Shown here: piece by piece, positions 10,461 through 21,418 of the stretch
Layout: every line of letters begins with the position of its first letter
Numbering within the stretch: the stretch's first letter is position 1
NCBI GenBank assembly: GCA_041913905.1
Contig: JAYSEK010000015.1
Coordinates: 1 to 64,000, forward strand
Source of the DNA: Roseateles_B sp041913905
Lineage (GTDB): Bacteria > Pseudomonadota > Gammaproteobacteria > Burkholderiales > Burkholderiaceae_C
DNA: 64,000 nt
Direction of reading: 5' to 3'
Translations under genes and position numbers: made by a program
Notes under the pieces: generated by a model
The model's database searches: none
Told to the model about the DNA's origin: nothing
What the model saw: the letters and a program-made list of their open reading frames with translations, nothing else

Positions 10461-11108
10461 ATGGATTCCACAAATGTTGGCATTGGTGAGCGCCTCAGGG
10501 CGGAACGGCTGCGCCTGGGCTATGCGCAGGGCGATTTCGGGGCTGCCGTCGGGGTCAGCAAGACGACGCAGTTCAACTACGAAGCAGGCGAGCGCATGCC
10601 GGATGCGCGCTACCTGCACAAGGCGGCAGACCTCGGGCTGGATGTGCTGCTTGTCGTCACCGGCACGAAGAATGACCGCGACACGGACCGCTATGTGAAG
10701 CTTCCCGCGCTGGAAGCCCAATCCAGCGCCGGCCCTGCCGCCCTGAACGAGGACGCTGCCGCCTATGAAGCAGGCGGCCTGTGCTTCAGCAAGGACTGGC
10801 TCACGGCGCGCCAGCTCTCAGCCGCGAAGCTGACGGTGGTGACGGTGCGTGGTTCGTCCATGGACGGCGTGCTCTCCGACGGCGACCAGGTGCTGGTCGA
10901 CCAGCAGGACGCCAAGCCCCGCAGCGGCTTCATCTACGCACTGCGGCAGGGCGATGAGCTGCTGGTGAAGTACTGCCAGATGCTGCCGGGCGGCGTGCTG
11001 CGGGTCACCAGCGCCAACCCGGCCTTTGCACCCTACGACGTGGATCTGGCCAACACGCCGGATGTCCAGATCGTGGGCCGCGTGGTGGCCTCGATGCGCG
11101 AATGGTGA
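10461..11108 (+). CDS. Helix-turn-helix repressor with S24 (LexA/CI-like) peptidase domain
   Basis: 215 residues. An XRE-type HTH spans about 5-60 (IGERLRAERLRLGYAQGDFG...). The C-terminal S24 domain carries GSSMDGVLSDGD with probable catalytic Ser133, and Lys170 in GDELLVKYC, the Ser/Lys pair needed for self-cleavage in LexA and CI. An Ala104-Gly105 pair lies where the cleavage site is expected. It resembles lambdoid or Mu-like repressors inactivated through RecA during the SOS response. I chose the ATG before DSTNVG over upstream in-frame ATGs because the HTH then starts near residue 7. It faces the gp16-like gene across two inverted repeats. Confidence 0.85.
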   Translation: MDSTNVGIGERLRAERLRLGYAQGDFGAAVGVSKTTQFNYEAGERMPDARYLHKAADLGLDVLLVVTGTKNDRDTDRYVKLPALEAQSSAGPAALNEDAAAYEAGGLCFSKDWLTARQLSAAKLTVVTVRGSSMDGVLSDGDQVLVDQQDAKPRSGFIYALRQGDELLVKYCQMLPGGVLRVTSANPAFAPYDVDLANTPDVQIVGRVVASMREW

Positions 11109-11162
11109 CCGGGGCGCCCTCGCGTTTCACGGAAGCGCTCCACGCAAGGCGCTGCACAAAGC

Positions 11163-11188
11163 AAAGCGCGCCCCTCAAGAGCGCGCTT
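11163..11188. terminator. Hairpin between the repressor gene and clpA
   Basis: AAAGCGCGC and GCGCGCTT form a strong stem between two convergent genes. Read leftward it is followed by TTTGCTTTG, so it is a plausible but not ideal terminator for clpA. Confidence 0.5.
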
Positions 11189-11208
11189 CACCTGAGCGGC
11201 AGCGGTGC

Positions 11209-13538
<2,330 letters not shown>

Positions 13539-13542
<4 letters not shown>

Positions 13543-13907
13543 GCGGCCTCCATAATGCACTGCAAGGGATGGCCGGCACGCCGTGAGGCGGCCAGCACCA
13601 ATTCGACCTTGGTCGCGGCCACGTCCTTGGTGAACACACCGCAGACGCCGCGGCCTTCGTGATGGATCTTGAGCATGATCTGGGTGGCCGTATCCAGGTC
13701 ATGGCGGAAGAATTCCTGCAACACCATCACGACAAACTCCATGGGCGTGAAATCGTCGTTGAGCAACAGCACCTGGTAGAGGCGCGGCGGCTCGGTTTTC
13801 TGGGGTACTCGCTCGAGGATGACGGTCCCGTCCGCATCGTCACGGCCCGGCACCGCGCCGGGCGTCTGGCCCGGCGGCACGGGGGGCTTGTTGGGAAGAT
13901 CAGGCAT
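13539..13907 (-). CDS. clpS: ATP-dependent Clp protease adaptor ClpS
   Basis: 122 residues. The core from about 40 (PRLYQVLLLNDDFTPMEFV) to the end is the ClpS fold that binds N-degron residues; the NDD motif and HHEGRGVCGVFT segment are diagnostic. The N-terminal about 35 residues are a disordered Pro/Asp-rich tail, the part that controls ClpA. Stop and start overlap with clpA (ATGA), the usual arrangement, so the adaptor and unfoldase are made together. Confidence 0.97.
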
Positions 13908-14143
13908 GAACCAATTCTATAGACAGCCACATGGCCACACATGGCGCTGGCTTGATCATGATTCAAGGACCAGGGCTTGAAAAAGTGATGAGCGGGGGCC
14001 CCCACCACCCTATTCGCGCCATATGCCACGGCACCCCTCATTTCGAACCCTCAGCAGCTCGGGGGAGGCCCCGCATTGACACGCAGGCGACAGAGCTTTG
14101 AGAATCCGCCTCGGTGCGCTAGACACCGGGATGGAGAAGGAAA

Positions 14144-14368
14144 ATGCAACAAGGAACCGTGAAGTGGTTCAACGATGCCAAAGGCTTTGGTTTCATTGAA
14201 CCGGAACAAGGTGGCGAAGACGTGTTCGCCCATTTCTCGGCAATTCAGATGGAGGGGTTCCGCACCCTGAAGCAGGGCAGCAAGGTCAGCTTCGAGCTGG
14301 TCGCGGGGCCCAAGGGCCAACTGGCCCAGAACATCACGCCGATCGCCGGCGAGACCCCATCCAGCTGA
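14144..14368 (+). CDS. Cold-shock domain protein
   Basis: 74 residues, a single OB-fold cold-shock domain binding single-stranded RNA/DNA. Both RNP motifs are present: KGFGFIE (RNP1) and VFAHFSAI (RNP2), after the family start QGTVKWFN. GAAGGA precedes the ATG by about six bases. It stands alone between clpS (divergent) and icd (convergent); the leader from 13908 may carry thermosensing structure, but nothing specific is seen. Which paralogue it is cannot be told. Confidence 0.95.
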   Translation: MQQGTVKWFNDAKGFGFIEPEQGGEDVFAHFSAIQMEGFRTLKQGSKVSFELVAGPKGQLAQNITPIAGETPSS

Positions 14369-14505
14369 TTCCGCCGCCCCATGGCGCCCGCAGCGCGCCC
14401 CTGGAAACAGGGGTGTGTTGCGGGCGTTTGTCGTTTCAGCTGTGTCATTTCTGCTCTGCCACGGCCAACCTGTAAAGGCTTGCAGGGTCTGAGCAGAGGG
14501 TTGGC

Positions 14506-14541
14506 GTCAGGCAACAGGTCAGGCAACAGATCAGGCAACAA
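14506..14541. repeat. 12-bp tandem repeat, three copies
   Basis: The unit GTCAGGCAACAG occurs at 14506-14517 and 14518-14529, and with one change at each end at 14530-14541, directly before the icd terminator. Noncoding on both strands as far as can be seen. Confidence 0.85.
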
Positions 14542-14574
14542 AAAAGCCCCGGTCCTCACAGGGAGCGGGGCTTT
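14537..14574 (-). terminator. Intrinsic terminator of icd
   Basis: Stem AAAGCCCCG (14543-14551) with CGGGGCTTT (14566-14574). On the minus strand a run of six T follows the stem, 35 bp beyond the icd stop. It may also end the rightward cold-shock transcript, though the T-tract there is only three bases. Confidence 0.85.
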
Positions 14575-14608
14575 GACAAGCATGGCCGGGGGCCTCCCGG
14601 CGACTTGA

Positions 14609-15862
14609 TCACATGTGGTCGATCATGACCTGGCCGAAACCGGAGCAGGACACCTGCGTCGCACCGTCCAGCAGGCGGGCGAAGTCATAGGTGACCTTCT
14701 TGGACAGGATGGCCTTTTCCATCGAGGCGATGATCAGGTCCGCAGCTTCGAGCCAGCCCATGTGGCGCAGCATCATTTCGGCCGACAGGATCTCGGAACC
14801 GGGGTTCACATAGTCCTTGCCCGCGTACTTGGGCGCCGTGCCGTGGGTGGCTTCGAACATGGCGACGGAGTCGCTCAGGTTCGCGCCCGGGGCGATGCCG
14901 ATGCCGCCGACCTGCGCAGCCAGGGCGTCAGACACGTAGTCGCCGTTCAGGTTCAGCGTGGCGATCACCGAGTACTCGGCAGGGCGCAGCAGGATCTGCT
15001 GCAGGAAGGCATCAGCGATCGAATCCTTGATCACGATGTCCTTGCCGGTCTTCGGGTTCTTGAACTTGCACCACGGGCCGCCGTCGATCAGCTCGGCGCC
15101 GAATTCCTTCTGAGCCAGGGCGTAGGCCCAGTCACGGAAGCCGCCTTCGGTGAACTTCATGATGTTGCCCTTGTGCACGATGGTCACGCTGGGCTTGTCG
15201 TTGTCGATGGCGTACTGGATGGCCTTGCGGACCAGGCGCTCGGTGCCTTCCTGGGAGACCGGCTTGATGCCGATGCCCGAAGTCTCGGGGAAGCGGATCT
15301 TCTTGACGCCGAACTCGGTCTGCAGGAAGGAGATCAGCTTCTTGGCCTTGTCGCTCTGGGCTTCGAATTCGATGCCGGCGTAGATGTCTTCCGAGTTCTC
15401 GCGGAAGATGACCATGTCGGTCTTCTCGGGTTCCTTCACGGGCGAGGGCACGCCCTTGAAGTAGCGCACCGGGCGCAGGCAGACGTAGAGGTCCAGTTCC
15501 TGGCGCAGCGCCACGTTCAGCGAGCGGATGCCGCCACCGACGGGGGTCGTCAGCGGGCCCTTGATGGACACCACATAGTCCTTCAGGACCTGCAGCGTCT
15601 CCTCCGGCAGCCAGACGTCAGGGCCGTAGACCTTGGTCGACTTCTCGCCGGCGTAGATCTCCATCCAGTGGATCTTCTTCTTGCCGCCATAGGCCTTGGC
15701 CACGGCAGCGTCGACGACCTTGATCATCACCGGGGTGATGTCAAACCCCGTGCCGTCGCCCTCGATGTAGGGAATGATCGGCTGATCGGGCACATTCAGG
15801 GAGAAGTCGGCGTTGACCGTGATCTTCTGCCCGCCCTCGGGCACCTTGATGTGTTGGTACAT
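14609..15862 (-). CDS. icd: Isocitrate dehydrogenase (NADP+)
   Basis: TCA-cycle enzyme converting isocitrate to 2-oxoglutarate, CO2 and NADPH; cytoplasmic homodimer. 417 residues, matching the E. coli enzyme (416). Visible motifs are IEGDGTGFDI near the N-terminus, the substrate loop with phosphorylatable serine in GGGIRSLNVALRQ, ENSEDIYAGIE, and the NADP-binding block with FEATHGTAPKYAGK. Encoded alone, with its own terminator. A kinase/phosphatase control site is conserved, but no aceK gene is in the window. Confidence 0.97.
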   Translation of the reverse strand: MYQHIKVPEGGQKITVNADFSLNVPDQPIIPYIEGDGTGFDITPVMIKVVDAAVAKAYGGKKKIHWMEIYAGEKSTKVYGPDVWLPEETLQVLKDYVVSIKGPLTTPVGGGIRSLNVALRQELDLYVCLRPVRYFKGVPSPVKEPEKTDMVIFRENSEDIYAGIEFEAQSDKAKKLISFLQTEFGVKKIRFPETSGIGIKPVSQEGTERLVRKAIQYAIDNDKPSVTIVHKGNIMKFTEGGFRDWAYALAQKEFGAELIDGGPWCKFKNPKTGKDIVIKDSIADAFLQQILLRPAEYSVIATLNLNGDYVSDALAAQVGGIGIAPGANLSDSVAMFEATHGTAPKYAGKDYVNPGSEILSAEMMLRHMGWLEAADLIIASMEKAILSKKVTYDFARLLDGATQVSCSGFGQVMIDHM

Positions 15863-16103
15863 GTGTTGTCGTCTCCGCTAGTCGCGAGGTTGGATGCGGC
15901 GGCGTGCCGCCATAAAGAAATCGATTCTATGCCAGCGCAGCTTTCACGGGCCTGATACGCTGGCTGGTTCTGGGTTTCAATGCGGTTTCACCCTTGGTGG
16001 CCGCAGCCGCCTTGAGACAGCTTGGGCCCAGAAGGCGCTTCATGCCTTGAGCGACCGCAAGGGCTCGGCTGCGGTCGTCGATTGCAGTCGTCGATTGCAG
16101 CCT

Positions 16104-16826
16104 TCAACTGCAGTAAGCCTGGACCTGCGCCCAGACGCCATGCCCCAGCGCCCAGCCCGCGCTGAGTACCAGGCCCAGCCCGCCCAGGCGCGTGGCCCAG
16201 CGCATGCCGCGCCCCTCCTCCGCATGTCCCAGCCCCAGCAGTTTCCACAGCAGCGCCGGCCCGAGGACGAGCCCGAGTCCGGAGCCCAGCGCAAACGCCG
16301 CCATGACGGCGGCGCCACCCGCCGCCCCGTTGGCCAGCGCCGCCAGCAGCAAGGCCGACTGCAGCAGGCCGCAGGGCCAGGCCACCCAGCCCAGGCCGGC
16401 CAGCAAGGAGCGCCAACGCGGTCGCTGAACCATGCCCAAGGCGGGCCCACCGCCTGCGGCCAGCGCCGTCAGAGGCACCACGCTGTCGCGGCTGCCGTCG
16501 CGGCCCAGGGCCGACAACCAAGCCGGCTGCCGCGCCCGCCACAGCAGGTAGAGACCCAGCGCCAGTGCGGCCAGGTGCAGCAGCAGCCACAAGGGGCGCA
16601 ACCAGGCCACTGTCTGGCCCCAGTGCGCCATCAGGGACACGCTGGACGCCGCCACGGCGCCTGCAGCGCTGTAGCTCAGCAGACGGCCCAGCTGAAAGCC
16701 GGCATGCGCGGCGCTGCGCGTGGAGCCCTGGCTGAGCGCGGCGCAGGGCGCACCACACATGACGGCGCAGTGGGGGGCTCCCGCCAGGCCCATCAACAGG
16801 GCCGAGCCGATCAGGGCAGCATCCAT
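16104..16826 (-). CDS. SafE/TauE-like (DsbD-type transmembrane) protein next to hemN/fnr
   Basis: 240 residues with about six membrane segments. The N-terminus LLMGLAGAPHCAVMCGAPCAAL carries a GxxHCxxMCG motif typical of the 'sulfite exporter TauE/SafE' or UreH-like family found next to cco and hemN genes. In such loci it is thought to work in copper or haem handling for cytochrome oxidase maturation rather than sulfite export. I chose the ATG at 16826, which places the first helix at the N-terminus. It follows hemN with a 35-bp gap and shares its strand. Confidence 0.78.
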   Translation of the reverse strand: MDAALIGSALLMGLAGAPHCAVMCGAPCAALSQGSTRSAAHAGFQLGRLLSYSAAGAVAASSVSLMAHWGQTVAWLRPLWLLLHLAALALGLYLLWRARQPAWLSALGRDGSRDSVVPLTALAAGGGPALGMVQRPRWRSLLAGLGWVAWPCGLLQSALLLAALANGAAGGAAVMAAFALGSGLGLVLGPALLWKLLGLGHAEEGRGMRWATRLGGLGLVLSAGWALGHGVWAQVQAYCS

Positions 16827-16861
16827 AGGCGGGAATGATGCGCGAAATGCGAGCGCTGGTC

Positions 16862-18271
16862 TCAGATGATGCGCGAGAACTGCGCGCGGGTGCGGTCGGC
16901 CTGCAGGTAGCGGTCGAAGACCATGGCCACCGCACGGACGAAGTACCAGCCCAGCGGCGTGACCTGGATGGCTTCCGGCTCCAGCACGACCAGCCCCGTC
17001 TCCTGCATCGACGCCAGCTGCGCCAGCTCGGCGCGGAAGTAGTCGCGCACCTTGATCAGATGGGCCAGCTCGATGGACTCGAACTCCACGCGCCCCTGGC
17101 ACATCAGCGCCATGATCATGGCGCGGCGCACCAGATCATCGCGGGTCAGCGCCAGGCCGCGCTGGATGGGCAGTTGCCCCTGGCGGATGGCGTCGTAGTA
17201 CTCGGGCAGGGTCTTGGCGTTCTGGCTGTAGGTCGCGCCCACGCGGCCGATGGCCGACACGCCAAGGCCGATCAGGTCACAGTCCGGCTGCGTGCTGTAG
17301 CCCTGGAAGTTGCGATGCAGCCGGCCCTGACGCTTGGCCACGGCCAGGGAGTCGTTGGGCAGCGCGAAGTGGTCCATGCCGATGTAGGCATAGCCATGGC
17401 CGACGAAGCCGCTCAGGGCCGAGGAAAGCATGGTCAGCTTGGCGGCGGCAGCCGGCAGCTGGCTGGCGTCGATACGGCGCTGGGGCTTGAAGCGAGTCGG
17501 CAGATGGGCGTAACCGTACAGGGCGATGCGGTCCGGCCGCAATACCGCCACCTGCTGGATGGTGCGCTGGAAGCTCTCCGGCGTCTGCTGCGGCAGGCCA
17601 TAGATCAGGTCCACGTTGGTCGATTCGAAGCCCAAGGCGCGCGCCTGGTGCATCAGCGCCTCGACCATCTCGTAGCTCTGCACGCGATGCACGGCCTTCT
17701 GCACCTCGGCATCGAAGTCCTGCACGCCAAAGCTCAGGCGGTTGAAGCCCAGGCCGCGCAGGTGCTGCAGGCGGGCCTCGGTGACAGTGCGCGGGTCCAC
17801 CTCGATGGACACCTCGGCGCCCGGCGCCAGCTTGAAGCGCTGCTTGATCGCTTCCATCAGGCGCGTCAGCTCCGCGTCGCTGAGGAAGGTGGGCGAACCG
17901 CCACCGAAATGCAGCTGCGAGATCGCCTGCACGCGTCCCAGGTGGGCCACGGTCAGGTCCATCTCCTGTACCAGCGCCTCCAGGTATTCGCCGGCGCGCT
18001 CATGGTGCCGGGTGATGACCTTGTTGCAGGCGCAGTAGTAGCAGACCGATTCGCAAAAGGGAATGTGAATGTAAAGCGACAGCGGCGCGCCACCGCCCAC
18101 CACGCCCCCCTGCGCACGCTGGTTCAGCGCCTGCTTGTACTGCTCCACAGTAAAGGCCTCGACAAAGCGATCGGCCGTCGGATAGGAGGTGTAGCGTGGA
18201 CCTGACACATCGAAGCGGCGCAGCACGTCCTCGGTGATGCCCGGCAGGGCGGCAGTATTCATGGTTTGCAT
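16862..18271 (-). CDS. hemN: Oxygen-independent coproporphyrinogen III oxidase
   Basis: Radical-SAM enzyme making protoporphyrinogen IX without oxygen in haem synthesis. The cluster motif reads PFCESVCYYCAC, with Cys73, Cys77 and Cys80 as the [4Fe-4S] ligands and Cys82 as in authentic HemN, separating it from HemW. 469 residues from the ATG at 18271; a second ATG three codons later is equally possible. It lies divergent from fnr with an FNR-type box between them, and next to the cco cluster, all needed in low oxygen. Confidence 0.95.
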   Translation of the reverse strand: MQTMNTAALPGITEDVLRRFDVSGPRYTSYPTADRFVEAFTVEQYKQALNQRAQGGVVGGGAPLSLYIHIPFCESVCYYCACNKVITRHHERAGEYLEALVQEMDLTVAHLGRVQAISQLHFGGGSPTFLSDAELTRLMEAIKQRFKLAPGAEVSIEVDPRTVTEARLQHLRGLGFNRLSFGVQDFDAEVQKAVHRVQSYEMVEALMHQARALGFESTNVDLIYGLPQQTPESFQRTIQQVAVLRPDRIALYGYAHLPTRFKPQRRIDASQLPAAAAKLTMLSSALSGFVGHGYAYIGMDHFALPNDSLAVAKRQGRLHRNFQGYSTQPDCDLIGLGVSAIGRVGATYSQNAKTLPEYYDAIRQGQLPIQRGLALTRDDLVRRAMIMALMCQGRVEFESIELAHLIKVRDYFRAELAQLASMQETGLVVLEPEAIQVTPLGWYFVRAVAMVFDRYLQADRTRAQFSRII

Positions 18272-18304
18272 GCCGCCACTGTGCCAAGCCTGCACAAGCA
18301 CTGA

Positions 18305-18318
18305 TTGACCTGTATCAA
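18305..18318. promoter_or_regulatory. FNR box between hemN and fnr
   Basis: TTGACCTGTATCAA matches the FNR consensus TTGAT-N4-ATCAA at nine of ten positions. Its centre (18311.5) would put a class II start for fnr near 18353, with a fair -10 (AACAAT) at 18341-18346. In the hemN direction the -10 region is poor. A perfect 12-bp palindrome ATCAAGCTTGAT overlaps its right half (18314-18325). Confidence 0.75.
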
Positions 18319-18440
18319 GCTTGATCGACAGGCACGGGTAAACAATGGCTCCAGTCTTGAGGAGCGTCATGTTGAACCCACCCACCGCACGGGCTACGGC
18401 CATTGACATTCCTTCGCCGCCCCGGCAGACCCAGCCCATA

Positions 18441-19187
18441 ATGAGCAACATGAACACCCAGACCCCGATCAAGATCGAGCCCTTCAAGGTCGCCTGCTCC
18501 AGCTGCAATCTGCGCGAGCTGTGCCTGCCGGTGGGATTGTCCCAATCGGATCTGGATCAGCTGGACACCTTGGTGGCCACGCGCCGCAACGTGGCCCGCG
18601 GCGACCCCCTGTTCCGCACCGGAGACGCGTTCCAGTCGCTCTACGCCGTGCGCACGGGTTTCTTCAAGACCTGCGTCTCCTCCGAAGACGGCCGTGACCA
18701 GGTCACGGGCTTCCAGATGGCCGGCGAGTTGCTGGGCCTGGACGGCATCAGCAATGACCGGCACTCCTGCGACGCCGTCGCGCTGGAAGACAGCCAGGTC
18801 TGCGTGATCCCCTACACCCAGCTCGAGGAGCTGTCCCGCGAGTTCACCGATCTGCAGCACCAGTTCCACAAGATCATGAGCCGCGAGATCGTGCGCGACC
18901 ATGGCGTGATGCTGCTGCTGGGCTCCATGCGCGCCGAGGAGCGCCTGGCGGCCTTCCTGCTGAACCTCACCCAGCGCCTGCAGGCCCGCGGCTTCTCGGC
19001 CTCGGCCCTGGTGCTGCGCATGACCCGCGAAGAAATCGGCAGCTACCTGGGCCTGAAGCTGGAGACGGTGAGCCGCACCTTCTCCAAGTTCCAGGACGAA
19101 GGCCTGCTCGAAGTGAAGCAGCGGCAGATCCGCATTCTGGACCAGAACGGGCTGCAGAAGCTGGTGAACACGGCGCATTGCACCTGA
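18441..19187 (+). CDS. fnr: FNR-type oxygen-sensing transcriptional regulator
   Basis: Crp/Fnr regulator with a [4Fe-4S] cluster that switches on microaerobic genes. From this start it is 248 residues (E. coli FNR 250) with cysteines at 19, 22, 28 and 121, aligning with E. coli 20, 23, 29 and 122. The cNMP-like beta-roll spans about 45-150; the HTH contains ETVSRTFSKF with the E..SR residues that read TTGAT. Start is uncertain: an upstream ATG at 18369 has a good GAGGAG site and would add 24 residues. Adjacent to an FNR box, so it probably controls itself, and likely the cco operon. Confidence 0.93.
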   Translation: MSNMNTQTPIKIEPFKVACSSCNLRELCLPVGLSQSDLDQLDTLVATRRNVARGDPLFRTGDAFQSLYAVRTGFFKTCVSSEDGRDQVTGFQMAGELLGLDGISNDRHSCDAVALEDSQVCVIPYTQLEELSREFTDLQHQFHKIMSREIVRDHGVMLLLGSMRAEERLAAFLLNLTQRLQARGFSASALVLRMTREEIGSYLGLKLETVSRTFSKFQDEGLLEVKQRQIRILDQNGLQKLVNTAHCT

Positions 19188-19318
19188 GTTCCAAGCCGGG
19201 CGCCCTGCCCGCTGACCTCGTCCCGCGGCGTGCTGACGGAACCGGTCTTGGCGTGCCATGGCGCATCGAGACGAATGACGCGGCGGCTCCGTGACCAGGT
19301 TCCGGCAGACTGCAACGA

Positions 19319-20977
19319 TTACTGCCGCTTGAACATCAAGCCGCGAACGCGGTCACTGCGGTATTCCAGAGCCAGCGGCTGCCCCGCTGCGTTGCGCTGC
19401 ACGTGCAGCAGCGCACCCGGCACGATCAGGGTATTGGCGTCCAGCGCCTGCAAGGGCATCTCTGGGCTGCCTTTGCTTTGCAGCACCAGGCCTGTGGGCC
19501 CCTCGGCACGCAGGGTCCAGCTGGCCGCCAGGCCGGCGTGGCGGTAGTTGCCGGCCAAGGTCTTGAGCAGCTCCGGTGCAATCGGCTCCGGCTGAACGCG
19601 CTGCCAGCTGTTCGTGACGGCCCCGGCGGCTTGCCTCAGGGTCAGTTGCTTCATGTCCGCGCTCCAGTCCAGCTGCGTGCCGCCCGGTGTGCGCAGGCTG
19701 CGTTCCGACAGCACCTGCAAAGGAGCGCTGTTGCCCAGCCGCAGCTGCAGACTGCCCGGCGTCGAGCCCGGTACGACATGCAGCACGGCGGTGCCGTCAG
19801 CGTTCACATACTTGCCCTGCAGCAGCTCGGGCTTGAAGCCGGGCGGCGCGGCGGCCGCCTCGGCGACGGGCTGCAGCAGCGGCTCCAGCACCACGTCCAC
19901 CACCTTCTGCGCCAGCTGCTGCATGGGGACGTCGCCACGGTTGCAAGTCAGCGCAATGTCCAGGCCCTGCGCGGGAAAGCGCATCAGTATCGCGCGGTAG
20001 CCGGCCCAGACACCACCATGGTGGAGGCGCGGCAGGCCCCGGTAGCTGTCGACCAACTGGCCCATCGCATAGGCGGTAGGCGCACCGCTGTCGGTCCGGC
20101 CCACTCGTGCCAGTTGCTCGACCAAGGCTGGGCTGAGGACCTTGGGGTGACTCAGCTCAGCCGCCCAGCGAGCGAGATCCTCGACATGACTCTGCACCGC
20201 ACCATCGCCGGCCTGGTTCCAGTTCGACATATCGATGACGAAGCCGTTCGCGCCCGGCGAATAGGCGGTGGCGCGCTGCTTGACGACCTGCGTATGGTCC
20301 GTCCGCACATGCGTGGCCTCCATGCCCAAGGGCTTGAACACCCGCGCCTGCAGCAACTCATCCAGCGTCTTCCCGCTGACGCGCTGCACGATCTGCCCAG
20401 CCAGGAAATAGCCGGTGTTGCTGTAGGAAAAATGACTGCCGGGCGCGAAGTTCAAGGTCGGCACGGCCTTGATCACCTGCAGCGCTTCCTCATCCCCGGT
20501 GACGTTTTCCCCGGGCACGCCCTGCAGCAGCATCAGGACGGCGTAGTCCGGCAGCCCTGCCGTGTGGTGCAGCAGCTGCTCCACGGTGATCGGCGTCTTC
20601 CACAAGGGCGCAAGCTCCGGCAGCAGCTGCTGCACCGTGTCGCTGAGCTTGAGCTTGCCGTCCTGCACCAGCAGCAGGACGGCCGTCGCGGTGAACTGCT
20701 TGGACACTGAACCGATGTCGAACACCGTCCGGGTCGTGATCGGCGCGCCCAGGCCCAGCTCGGCCAGGCCATAGCCCTTGCCGTAGAGCATCTGCCCCTC
20801 GCGGCTGAGGCCTAACGCGCAGCCGGGTGTGTCGGAGGTCTGGGAGGAAAACACGGCATCGATCCGTGCCTTGTCGAGGTTCAGCGTCGGCTGCGCGGCC
20901 AGGGCGCCGTGGCTGATGGCCAGCAGGCTGCACAGCAGCAGCGGTCGCAGGAACTGGGTGCGTGGGTACTTGTTCAT
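19319..20977 (-). CDS. Serine hydrolase of the class C beta-lactamase family
   Basis: 552 residues with a signal peptide (about 1-28, ending ALA-AQ). The catalytic domain (about 30-380) carries SVSK at 90-93 (nucleophile Ser90, Lys93), YSN at 185-187 (second motif), and LHHGG further on as the third motif, the order seen in PF00144 proteins. A C-terminal beta-rich domain of about 150 residues follows, as in D-aminopeptidase or EstB-like members. Natural substrate (peptidoglycan peptide, beta-lactam or ester) cannot be told. It interrupts the fnr/cco neighbourhood and is convergent with fnr. Confidence 0.87.
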   Translation of the reverse strand: MNKYPRTQFLRPLLLCSLLAISHGALAAQPTLNLDKARIDAVFSSQTSDTPGCALGLSREGQMLYGKGYGLAELGLGAPITTRTVFDIGSVSKQFTATAVLLLVQDGKLKLSDTVQQLLPELAPLWKTPITVEQLLHHTAGLPDYAVLMLLQGVPGENVTGDEEALQVIKAVPTLNFAPGSHFSYSNTGYFLAGQIVQRVSGKTLDELLQARVFKPLGMEATHVRTDHTQVVKQRATAYSPGANGFVIDMSNWNQAGDGAVQSHVEDLARWAAELSHPKVLSPALVEQLARVGRTDSGAPTAYAMGQLVDSYRGLPRLHHGGVWAGYRAILMRFPAQGLDIALTCNRGDVPMQQLAQKVVDVVLEPLLQPVAEAAAAPPGFKPELLQGKYVNADGTAVLHVVPGSTPGSLQLRLGNSAPLQVLSERSLRTPGGTQLDWSADMKQLTLRQAAGAVTNSWQRVQPEPIAPELLKTLAGNYRHAGLAASWTLRAEGPTGLVLQSKGSPEMPLQALDANTLIVPGALLHVQRNAAGQPLALEYRSDRVRGLMFKRQ

Positions 20978-21105
20978 TGCGCGTCTCCTTGAAGTCAGGT
21001 GACGCGCAGTATCTGCAGACCATTTCGCTGCCGCAGCGCGGAGCCGACGAACTGCAGAACGCCCCGGACCAACGACGCGGGCGGCGGACAAAGCAGGGGC
21101 CGCGT

Positions 21106-21387
21106 TCAGCGCAGCCGGCGAGACGACCCCGGCTGCTCCATGGGCTGCGAGGACAGGAGCAGCGTCAGCGCCGAGGCCAGACTGAAGAGCAACCAGAACA
21201 CCACGAAAGCCAGGCTGTAGATGGCCTCGCGGCTCAACAGCACGGGCGCGCCACCCCACCAGCTCAGGTCCAGAGGATCAACCATGGCAAACACCAGCGC
21301 CTCGGTCACACCGGCCATCACGAAGGCCGGCCAGAGGACGTGCATGGCCTGGCGCGCCGGGCCCGCCTGCTCGCCGATCAGTCCCAT
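21106..21387 (-). CDS. Small two-helix membrane protein after the cco genes
   Basis: 93 residues, not recognised. Two hydrophobic segments: about 17-36 (LWPAFVMAGVTEALVFAMV) and 53-77 (YSLAFVVFWLLFSLASALTL). GGAGG lies eight bases before the ATG. It follows the FixH-like gene by about 30 bp on the same strand and is probably the last cistron of the cco operon. Proteins of this size commonly end such clusters in related bacteria; the function is unknown. Confidence 0.7.
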   Translation of the reverse strand: MGLIGEQAGPARQAMHVLWPAFVMAGVTEALVFAMVDPLDLSWWGGAPVLLSREAIYSLAFVVFWLLFSLASALTLLLSSQPMEQPGSSRRLR

Positions 21388-21418
21388 CCCGCGATCCTCC
21401 ACGACGGTCTGCGAAGGG

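Noticed and set aside
9701..11108. A complete prophage or integrated element.
   Set aside because: Flanked directly by mtfA-like and clpA genes; no integrase, attachment repeats or structural genes.
16074..16101. Direct repeat GTCGTCGATTGCA, two copies, after the SafE-like gene.
   Set aside because: Very short tandem duplication without symmetry or T-tract; no function suggested.
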